DNA of 64,000 bases from NCBI GenBank assembly GCA_022606425.2, contig JAHDVF020001352.1:372001-436000 (forward strand). Reading direction: 5' to 3'. The translations under genes were made by a program, and so were the position numbers. Under the pieces are notes generated by a model. The model saw only the letters and a program-made list of their open reading frames with translations. It was not told where the DNA came from and made no database searches. Position 1 is the stretch's first letter, and every line of letters begins with the position of its first letter. Below, piece by piece: positions 56,581 to 64,000 of the stretch. The stretch is from Lepidostoma basale. Lineage: Eukaryota; Arthropoda; Insecta; Trichoptera; Lepidostomatidae.

Positions 56581-56728
56581 TAAAATTTTTGATGAAAAAC
56601 AACAATTAAAACATCTCTTCTACAATTTCTTTAAAAAAATCAAATCTGTTTATTATCTCAACAGACATTACAAAAAATAGGTATCAATCTTTAAAACATA
56701 TATTGAGCACAGGTAAAATATAATATAT

Positions 56729-56984
56729 CGCACGCTTAATAGAACACTGACTTAACTGAAAAAAAAAAGATTTGTTCAATCTAACATGAGTCGGTGTTTT
56801 AACAAAAACAGTCGAAAAACACGTACGAATGGATAGCGTTAACATTGTGAACGATTATCGTACGTACGAATAGATAGCGTTAACATTGTGAAAAATATAT
56901 GGATAGCGTTAACACAAGCCTCTGTCTAATGTTAACTCAATTATGGCCTAAACCATAATCGGTCAGCTTACTATTAAGCGTGCG
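56729..56984. mobile_element. MITE-like element, 256 bp, with internal repeats
   Basis: The terminal repeats CGCACGCTTAATAG (56729-56742) and CTATTAAGCGTGCG (56971-56984) are perfect inverses, flanked by ATAT on both sides. Inside, GGATAGCGTTAACATTGTGA recurs two to three times. Confidence 0.8.
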
Positions 56985-57120
56985 ATATACAACATTATAC
57001 CAGGAACGCATGAGAATTTTTTCGACATTAGGAAGACAAGACATACTCTCTAAATAAATACTACTATAGAGTACTATTATACTACTCTAATACTACTATA
57101 TATAATACTAATAAGAGTAT

Positions 57121-57312
57121 TTACGTATACAACAACAAAAACAACAAACCATCACGCCGTTTCCCCGCAGGGGTAGGCAGAGAGAATGGACCGCCACACT
57201 ATCTATCCTGACATACCTCTCTAGCTTCCTCCACATTCATACATCGAGTCATACACGCACATCGATTCTTTCGGCTTCTGACATGACCAACCTTTAATAT
57301 TTGATTATTTGG
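57121..57312 (-). mobile_element. Family A, GTT-tailed subtype
   Basis: AACAACAAAAACAACAAACC, then CCGTTTCCCCGCAGGGGTAG and GAATGGACCGCCACAC, to CCAACCTTTAATATTTGATT. Confidence 0.8.
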
Positions 57313-57445
57313 TACTTTTAGTAAAAGCTTACTTAAACCAATTCAAATTTTAAACGATAATCAAATGACTGTATTAAAATCTTGTCACCATCCGATTGCA
57401 AGCTCTTCCATGTCGTATATTAAGCCGATGTATGTAATGAAATGA

Positions 57446-57795
57446 ATGAAAAAATAACAATTAAAAAATCTCTTCTACTATTTCAAAAAAATCAAATTAA
57501 AGCAGTTTATAATCTCAACAGACATTACAAACAATATTACTGTTTAAGGCATGTATTGACTACAGGTAAAATATAATAAATACAATATAATACCAGGAAC
57601 GCTTGAGAAATTGTTCGACGTTAGGAAGACAAGACACTCTCTAAAGTCAAACGTATACTTAGGTACAGTAAGAGCTTAAATATACCAATCCTAATTTTAT
57701 ACGATATTCAAACGACTGTACTGAAATCTCGATACCATCCGATTGCAAGATCTTCCATGTCGTATATTAAGCCAATATATGTAGTTATAATATTA
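57446..57795 (+). repeat. Family F unit 2, uninterrupted
   Basis: It is the same as unit 1 without insertions, about 345 bp: AACAATTAAAAAATCTCTTC through CAGACATTACAAACA, GGAAGACAAGACACTC, CATCCGATTGCAAGATCTTC and CATGTCGTATATTAAGCC. Confidence 0.75.
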
Positions 57796-57849
57796 ACTGC
57801 TTCAAAATTTATTTATCTAATTAGTTTTTTTTTACTTAATTTAAATATT

Positions 57850-57957
57850 CGTTCTATAATTAATCAGAATTTAAATGTCTGTTTTCTAGAAATGTTATTA
57901 TAATATATCTTATGGGATAACTAATACATGTTTAGCCTTGCCCTATAATCAAATGAA
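57850..57957. repeat. Family D left arm, split copy
   Basis: AATGTCTGTTTTCTAGAAAT and CATGTTTAGCCTTGCCCTAT. The right arm continues at 58836. Confidence 0.6.
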
Positions 57958-58835
57958 AAAAAATAGCTAACCATCACGCTGTCTCCCCGAAGAGGTAGGA
58001 AGAAAGAATGGACTGCCACACTTTTCTTTTCTAACATATTTCTCTCAATTCTTCAACATTCATTCGTCGTGTCATGCACTCACGTCGATTTCCCCGACTA
58101 CTCACGTGGCCGACATTCTATTGTATATTTGATTTATTTGATCGTGCCACGTTTTCCTCAGTTTTCCTCTTTTTCTAGTTCCATTTACATCATTAACGTA
58201 CTCATAAAATATTTTTACCATTCTTTCTTTATTCATTCTTTCCGTGTGTCTTCTTCTTCTTCTTCTTCAAGTGCTCTGTCGGGTTCCCCCAACGTTGGGA
58301 TCACCTCGGCGAACCTGTCCCTGTCCTGCGCCGCTCGGAACAGCTACTCCACACTTCGGATGCCGGTCCACTCCCTCACGTTTCGCAGCCAGCACATCTG
58401 TCTCCTACCGGGCCCTCGGCGTCCCTCAATTTTCCCCTCCAATACCAGTTGGAGAAGGTGGTACTTTTCCCCACGCAGTATATGACCCAAATGTGAAATA
58501 TTCCGAACCTTGATAGTTGATAACAGTTCCCTGTCAACTCTAGCTCGCCTCAGGACTTCGGTATTGGTAACCACCTGTCCAAACCATTTTAATGATCCTT
58601 TCAATATTTTGTTCATAACACTATCATTCTCACCGCATTTATTTCTTATATTTTCATTGGAAACTCTCTTGTGCACAGATTTTACACACATAAGTTTAAG
58701 ATATCTCATTTCTACTGCATTTATTCTACTTTCATTCTTCTTTAGCCAGTTCCATGTTTCGCTTCCATACATAAGGGTCATTACAAGAACACCACTGTGC
58801 ACTGCCATTTTAGCTTTTTTGCGAAATTAAGAAAT
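57958..58835 (-). mobile_element. Family A RTE-like copy, itself split
   Basis: It has the tail side CATCACGCTGTCTCCCCGAA, then the GACATTCTATTG region. After the nested insert it resumes TCCAAACCATTTTAATGATC and ends CCACTGTGCACTGCCATTTT. On minus this last part reads MAVHSGVLVMTLMYGSETWN, then RINAVEMRYLKLM. Confidence 0.8.
58250..58566 (-). mobile_element. GAA-tailed RTE-like fragment nested in family A
   Basis: On plus it starts with TTC repeats (its GAA tail). On minus it reads RRARVDRELLSTIKVRNISH, LGHILRGEKYHLLQLVLEGK and EGRRGPGRRQMCWLRNVREW, then the VIPTLGEP-side end. It reads in frame with the family A part upstream. Confidence 0.85.
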
Positions 58836-58975
58836 TTATGTATAATTTGCAAGGCGAAACCTATCATTTCCATATGATATAATTAAACTTCTAGAAAACA
58901 GGCATTTTCATTCGTATTAATTATTTAATGTGGAGTTTTAGATCATTGTTCAAGAAACAATAAATATTCGTTATT
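58836..58975. repeat. Family D right arm, split copy
   Basis: GCAAGGCGAAACCTATCATT, AAACAGGCATTTTCATTCG, and the end GATCATTGTTCAAGAAACAA. Confidence 0.7.
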
Positions 58976-59355
58976 CTCGTCTGGAGGGCTAAAATAACTT
59001 TAAGGTATATTGTACGGCCGATGAAATTAAAGATATACCGATATGGTAAATTAAACCAATTCGAAGTTAATGAATCGTCGGCGGGTCTCCGGCGAGCAAT
59101 ATTTTGCGCTGAGAAGAGAAAAACAACCTAATACCAGAGAACACTTCTTTCTTGAATAAACCTGTTGCATCTTTGTCTTACTCTGGAGAAGGTGATATCA
59201 TACAGGGTGTTCTTAAACTGAAAGAGCCTATTGACATTTGTCAAGATTTTTTAAATATTACAGATAATAAAACAAAGTGGTTTGATTCACCTCATTTTAT
59301 GCTAACAATATCAACAAGAGTAAGAATAAGTTTGAATATATCTCGGACATAGCTA
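58976..59355. other. Single-copy upstream DNA
   Basis: A GC-richer patch at 59070-59100 (CGTCGGCGGGTCTCCGGCG). A 66-residue plus frame has no recognisable family. Confidence 0.3.
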
Positions 59356-59369
59356 GGAAAAAAAAAAGT

Positions 59370-59642
59370 GTTTTTATAATTATTATTTTGTTGAATCCAC
59401 TCTTTACATCATTACAGCGCGAGCCAAATCAATGGAAATGGTAAAGCTATCATATTGATTCCCATAACATGCAATTGGTAGCTAATCTATCGCCATTTTA
59501 TTGTCACGTGAAATCTATACCAGACCAAAGACAGTGTGACAATCACACTGCCATCGCCGGGAATCGAACCCGGGACCTTTGGGTGGTAGTCAAAGCACTT
59601 ACCAATCGGCCACGAAGGTCGTCAAAAAAATATGTATACGAC
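59370..59642 (-). mobile_element. tRNA-derived SINE, first 3'-end type
   Basis: On plus it begins with ATTATTATTTTGTTGAATCC (its tail) and ends with the inverse head: GGGAATCGAACCCGGGACC and CCACGAAGGTCG. It is nearly full length. Confidence 0.9.
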
Positions 59643-59925
59643 AAAATCAGCTAGAATATAAAAATTTAAAAAAATTTTTTTTATAAAAAGTAAAAATATT
59701 CCATATGAAGTATTACATCTATCCTCAAAAAACAATGTTTATATTTTTCTCTATCAGATCTATCAAAAAAGGGATTTATTAAAAAAAATTATCAAAACAA
59801 AATATTTCATTGTGAAATATTTTGTATTGAAAAACCTTACATTTATATCAACTGTTTTATTTTTCATCCAATCATGAAGATTCAATAAAAAAAATTAGAA
59901 ACTCTTTTTTATAAAAAATAAATTT
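59643..59925. other. AT-rich spacer
   Basis: No feature recognised. Confidence 0.3.
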
Positions 59926-59929
59926 TCAC

Positions 59930-60090
59930 ATTCACAGTAACATGTATATCGTTCTCCCGGTTATGAACGTGTAAAACCTTCGAAACGTGTTAAGAAAAAT
60001 AATTTTAAAATGGGATAAACAGTGTTTTAATTCATTAAAATAAAACATTTTGGAATTTCACGGTGTTAACGCTAATAAGATTTTTTTTTA
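59930..60090 (-). repeat. Family E element
   Basis: ATCGTTCTCCCGGTTATGAA, CCTTCGAAACGTGTTAAG and GTGTTTTAATTCATTAAAAT, ending in the inverse E terminus (AATTTCACGGTGTTAACGC). Confidence 0.55.
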
Positions 60091-60226
60091 ATAATCGACA
60101 AAATAAAGGCTTTATAATTGCAATTAATACTGCATGTTATAAAAATCGTTTGCATTAGCAATGTACCTACGTTTAAATTTTCATATGAAGAACTCACTTT
60201 GTTTGATATATATATTTACTTATTAA

Positions 60227-60305
60227 CCAGATGAAACTTGGGTACCAGCAAAACTAGCTGACATCAAATGTAATTGCAATTCCGCGGTTAAAATTAGAGT
60301 GTTTA
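60227..60305 (+). repeat. Half of the 7.4 kb-type palindrome
   Basis: CCAGATGAAACTTGGGTACC, AGCAAAACTAGCTGACATCA and CAATTCCGCGGTTAAA match the right half of the 7397-7580 element. Confidence 0.6.
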
Positions 60306-60920
60306 TTTTATTTTACATATTTATTCATTCATCATAAGTTTATTTAAACGTGGTGCTTTTAGGCAATACTCCAATACATTAAAAAACACAGATTTTCTAT
60401 CATAGAATTTAAAATATTCCAATTTTAAACCACATTTTTAAGATTCTGTTTAATACGCGAAAGATTTCGATTGTTTCGAAACACCATGTATTTGCTACGA
60501 GTATCCGTAACTATGCAGGATGTTCGTATGTATGTATGTATGTTTATCCTGACGTTATACCGTTTGTTAGGTGGTATTGGTGTGCGAGCAATTTCGAATC
60601 AGAGTAATGCATGTATGCGTGAGAAGTGTTATTACATTAATTTCATTTGTTTGTATGTATGTGTTGTATATATCCAGAGATAATAAAAATATCATTAACA
60701 AATATAAAAAAATATATCTAATAAAGTAAATAGTTAATATTCCTCAAACGGTATTCCGTAAAAAAGCGAAAAAATATAATTTATTAAAAGGCTCAAACCA
60801 GCAATCGTCATCATTTAGAGGCAGTGCTTTTTAAACCAATTAAGGTACACTGAAAACACTGTACTACCAAAGTAAATAATTATATTGATGGTTGAGGTAT
60901 TAATTCTGTAAAACTCCATT
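60306..60920. other. Spacer
   Basis: GTATGTATGTATGT microsatellite near 60527-60543. No gene. Confidence 0.35.
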
Positions 60921-60924
60921 ACTA

Positions 60925-61378
60925 TTCAAGGATTAATTGTATCTCAAAAGAGACGAAGATGCAAATTGGAAACAGAAAATGGCGATCGAGGTGTTTACAG
61001 GACTTATGACCTGTCATTGATTGGGTTAAGCGCACGCTTCATGTAATACAACATTCCCCATTCCACCCTTCTTACGACCACCATGTCTGACAAAGTTTTG
61101 GAAGTTGTATATATGTTAATATGTAACACCAAACTTCACATGTTAGTTTCAATTTACATACGGATTTTAAGCATTAAGCAGAAGATCTTTTTATTAATGC
61201 AATGTGAAAGGCTACCGTCATTAAAGTATTGCTAGATAACGCCTGGAGATGTCACTCCAATTTATATGCTAACTTGGACCAATTTTTGTTTTTTCAACAT
61301 TTTGAATGTAAACAAATACATCTAGATGAATACTGGATTTTATTTACCCATTGCGGGTTATCAATCATCAATTATCCA
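60925..61378 (+). repeat. Family B monomer with 3' lead-out
   Basis: The body from ATTGTATCTCAAAAGAGACG to CGCCTGGAGATGTCACTCC is followed by AATACTGGATTTTATTTACC and ATTGCGGGTTA. The lead-in motif of the next monomer therefore follows, as in the 7.7 kb array. Confidence 0.75.
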
Positions 61379-61404
61379 TTATCCATTATTTTTTTTTTAA
61401 CGTA

Positions 61405-61858
61405 AAAACGATTGTTTAGTGGTTTTACTTGGATTTCATTTGTATAAATTATACAACAACAACAACAAACCATCACACTGATTCCCCGCAGAGGTAGGCA
61501 GAGAGAATGGACCGCCACAATACTACATCCTGACATACCTCTCTAGATTCCTCCACATTCATACAGCGAGTCATACACGCACGTCGATTCATCCGGCTTT
61601 TAACATGACCAACCTTTAAAATTTGATTAATTTGGTCATAGCATGTTTTCCTCGGTCTACCTCGACTCCGTACTTCATTTACATCGCTACGTATACGTTT
61701 AATAAATTATATAAATTGTGACAAATTTGATTCGCCTTGCGAGGGCATTCTCAAACTCAAACAGTTTGAGAATGCCCTACCAAGGCGAAACAAATTTATT
61801 ACAATGTATATAATTTATATAAATTAAATCCCAGTAAAACCACTAAACAATCGTGTTT
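61405..61858. repeat. Palindrome related to family D, with an insertion in one arm
   Basis: AACGATTGTTTAGTGGTTTT and its inverse lie at the ends. The centre has GGGCATTCTCAAACT then AGTTTGAGAATGCCC and AAGGCGAAACAAATT. A family A tail sits in the left arm. Confidence 0.8.
61454..61701 (-). mobile_element. Family A, GTT-tailed subtype, with 10 bp target duplication
   Basis: CAACAACAACAACAAACCAT through CCCCGCAGAGGTAGGCAGAG to TACTTCATTTACATCGCTAC. ATAAATTATA flanks it at 61444-61453 and 61702-61711. Confidence 0.85.
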
Positions 61859-61861
61859 CCT

Positions 61862-62385
61862 ATTATAAATTAATAATTATAGTTTAATTATTCATATATA
61901 CAAATACGAGTAGCCATCCCAGAATCTAACCATTGTATTGAATTTGACCATAGTTTCGATAAAAATGACACAAAATTTCTACACACAGTTAACAATAGCA
62001 ATAAATTAAACAAACTTGAAAATTTTGAAATCCTCTAGTCGGTGTAATTGGATGAAAACATAATCAGATTCCTTCTCTTACGCATTTCTCCTTAAATACT
62101 TTGTCTACTTTTAATCTCCCAAGCTCCCATTCCTAATCAAATGCAAATTAATCATTTATTAATTTCTTTATAAATTATGTCTATTCTAATGTATGTTTTT
62201 CTAAACTACAATTTTATTTATATTATCATCATGTATTATTATTATTTAATATTATTTATTGGTTCTTACTGTTCAAAAACAATTGTTAGTATGTACCTAC
62301 ATATAACAAATAGCACAGGTTAATTTTTATATTTGAATTATTGTATCGAATTTTTAATGCGTTTTATAAGTCTTTATTTGTTTAG
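61862..62385. other. Single-copy AT-rich stretch
   Basis: No feature recognised. Confidence 0.3.
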
Positions 62386-62389
62386 TTTT

Positions 62390-62512
62390 TACGATATTTT
62401 TACACCTGAAGATGGAGGTATCCTGCGAAACATGTCGTGTTTTTAAATATTTTTTTATTAAATAGTGGATTAAACAAAGTTTTTCAATTTCCTAAGTATA
62501 TAAATATACCTT
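62390..62512 (+). repeat. Family E-type element with hammerhead-like motif
   Basis: TTTTTACACCTGAAGATGG through CGTGTTTTTAAATATTTTTT to GTGGATTAAACAAAG match 5290-5402 closely. Confidence 0.6.
62402..62440 (+). ncRNA. Hammerhead-like motif, second good candidate
   Basis: Stem ACAC/GTGT, CTGAAGA at 62406-62412, T, hairpin GGAGG/CCTGC (one mismatch), GAAAC at 62427-62431, AT, GTC at 62434-62436. Confidence 0.35.
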
Positions 62513-62722
62513 ATTCTTCTTATTCTTCTTCTAATAGGTCAAATGACCTGTTGTTGGTTGCATCTCCGTCTTCCTGGGAAGTGAACTGCCAACTAACACG
62601 CCATCTTTTCGGTGGTCGGCCATGTGATCGAAAACCGGCTGATAGACTATCCCGGGGATCCAATTTTTTTTTTGATGCAGGAGACATGCTCTTTCCAGAC
62701 AATCCAGACACCATCTGACAAT
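62512..62722 (-). mobile_element. RTE-like C-terminal fragment with GAA-rich tail
   Basis: On minus a frame reads HGRPPKRWRVSWQFTSQED and GDATNNRSFDLLEEE, then stop, then AGAAGAATAAGAAGAATAAG. GRPP.RW is the usual C-terminal motif. Confidence 0.6.
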
Positions 62723-63260
62723 GTCTTTAACCTCACAAATTCTTCGGATTTCAGTAAAATGAGTAAATTCTTTTAAAAAAGTAGTATTTAAAATTAATGA
62801 TACGTTGACAGCGAGGTTCGAGAAATTTAAAAAGTTAATAGCATAAAAAATTGTTTCTATTATGCATAAAATAAACCATTTCCGAAAACAATAACGATCC
62901 ACATATAACGCTACCCGCACGATAACCATTTTAATAGTCGACTAAGAATATAAAAGCGTATTTTATTGTATTTTCAAAGGCTTACAAATTCGCCGATAGT
63001 CCAACGAATAACTATAATTTTCTCACTTTATGCCCCGATTGCATAAAATGAAATATTTACTTAAAATTCTACTTTGTCTTATCCGTAATCAAATCTGATA
63101 AAGCAATCCTTTTGTATGGTCTTTTTTATTTTAATTAACCAATTAGCAGATGTTTAGACATCTTATCATCTTGGCATCGCAGCGTTTATAAAAATTTACG
63201 TATAAAGACTTCGCGTATATGGTATGTACGAGGTCTGATAAAAAAAAAACATTTATTTTT
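62723..63260. other. Single-copy stretch
   Basis: No feature recognised. Confidence 0.3.
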
Positions 63261-63264
63261 ATTT

Positions 63265-63592
63265 TTAAGGATTAATTGTATATCTATTCAATTGTTTTTT
63301 TTTTTTGGAAACAGAATATGGGGGTCGAAGCGTTTATAGGACTTATGACCTATCATTGGTTGGGTTAAGTGATCGTTCTATGTAATACAACATTCTCCAT
63401 TCCGCCCTTCTTACGACCACCACGTCTGACAAATTTTTGGAAGATGTATATATGCTACTATGTTAAGAACACTTCACGTTTTTATGTTCAATCTACACTA
63501 GCGCCATCTATTAAGATTAGGCGTAAGCATTAAACAGAAAATTATTATTAACGCAATGTGAAAGGCTACGCAAATCATTCATCGCTAAACAA
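63265..63592 (+). repeat. Family B copy
   Basis: AAGGATTAATTGTATATCTA to CGATGTGAAAGGCTACG-like end (GCAATGTGAAAGGCTACG). The first part has an indel in a T run. Confidence 0.7.
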
Positions 63593-63712
63593 CGCCTATT
63601 CTGTTTCCCAAAAAAAAAACAGTTTACATCTTCGTCTCTTTTGAGATACAATTAATCCTTAAAAATGATTAACCCGCAATGGGTAAAATCCAGTATTTGT
63701 ATACATTCTAAA
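63593..63712 (-). repeat. Family B end, inverted, joined to the previous copy
   Basis: CTATTCTGTTTCCC, an A run, ACAGTTTACATCTTCGTCTC, then AACCCGCAATGGGTAAAATC and CAGTATTTGTATA. It is inverse to the copy on its left. Confidence 0.75.
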
Positions 63713-63769
63713 CATATTTTTTTTATTATTAAAAAACCTTTTTAATGATCATCTTTGAATTAATCTCCT

Positions 63770-64000
63770 TAGAAATAGTTAGAAAAGTTAGTGGGAAACA
63801 AGATCTGAATCATCTCATCATAAAAGGGATGATCGAGGGTAGGCGCGGTATGGGAAGACCCCAGATGTCCTGGCTCGAGAATATCAAGGAATGGACCTGA
63901 GTTTGGGGGGTGGGGGAGTGGTTCCGTCTGGCACAGGACAGAGAGGCCTACGCCAGGGAGATAGCCAACGTCGGAGGGACCTGACATGGCACTCAAAGAA
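63770..64000 (+). mobile_element. GAA-type RTE-like 3' end, runs off the window
   Basis: GMIEGRRGMGRPQMSWLENI, then after a stop WFRLAQDREAYAREIANVGG and T, stop, ending ACATGGCACTCAAAGAA. It matches 52.4-52.6 kb. Confidence 0.8.

Larger units (their letters stand above)
56593..57440 (+). repeat. Family F unit 1, with two insertions
   Basis: It starts with AACAATTAAAACATCTCTTC and AAATCAAATCTGTTTATTAT and ends CATGTCGTATATTAAGCCGA. It is interrupted by a MITE (56729-56984) and a family A tail (57121-57312). Confidence 0.7.

Noticed and set aside
58069..58513. Plus-strand frames of 89-138 residues
   Set aside because: They are antisense to the nested RTE-like ORFs, which explain the open frames.
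60527..60543. GTAT microsatellite as a functional element
   Set aside because: Too short and common.

Overview
The window reads as animal, most likely insect, nuclear DNA. It is AT-rich, has GT-AG spliced exons, and is packed with degraded non-LTR retrotransposons, tRNA-derived SINEs and palindromic elements. Lepidoptera fits best because of the style of the RTE-like ORF tails, but this placement is an inference and species cannot be told.

The only host gene I can support is the Notch ligand gene Serrate (Jagged family), on the minus strand. One coding exon at 1402-1707 encodes the start of the mature protein (MNNL domain). A short exon at 55338-55427 encodes a signal peptide and ends at a phase-0 donor that fits exactly onto the phase-0 acceptor of the first exon. 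If they belong together, 1708-55337 is a single intron of about 53.6 kb, 1-1401 is the start of the next intron, and 55428-64000 is leader, promoter and upstream flank. A GC-rich block at 56290-56580 holds an arthropod initiator plus a downstream promoter element at exact spacing.

The rest is almost entirely repeats. Named here only for this report they are: family A (RTE-like 3' ends with GTTA or GTT tails), other RTE-like tails (zinc-finger type, GAA-tailed type, BovB-like type), a jockey-like and two CR1-like reverse-transcriptase fragments, a mariner fragment, a tRNA-derived SINE with two 3' ends, family B (non-coding, tandem and inverted monomers), families D and E plus several single palindromes, family F, two MITE-like elements, and several minisatellites. 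Many are nested, and three insertions have clear target-site duplications, so relative ages can be read. Between the repeats sit several GC-richer single-copy islands that are candidate Serrate regulatory DNA.

The most unusual signal is a short hairpin motif that recurs inside many otherwise unrelated palindromes. It consists of a CTGANGA-like box, one A/T, a short hairpin, then GAAAC and GTC or GTT. It resembles the minimal hammerhead ribozyme described in Penelope-like retroelements. The best copies are 5301-5339 and 62402-62440.
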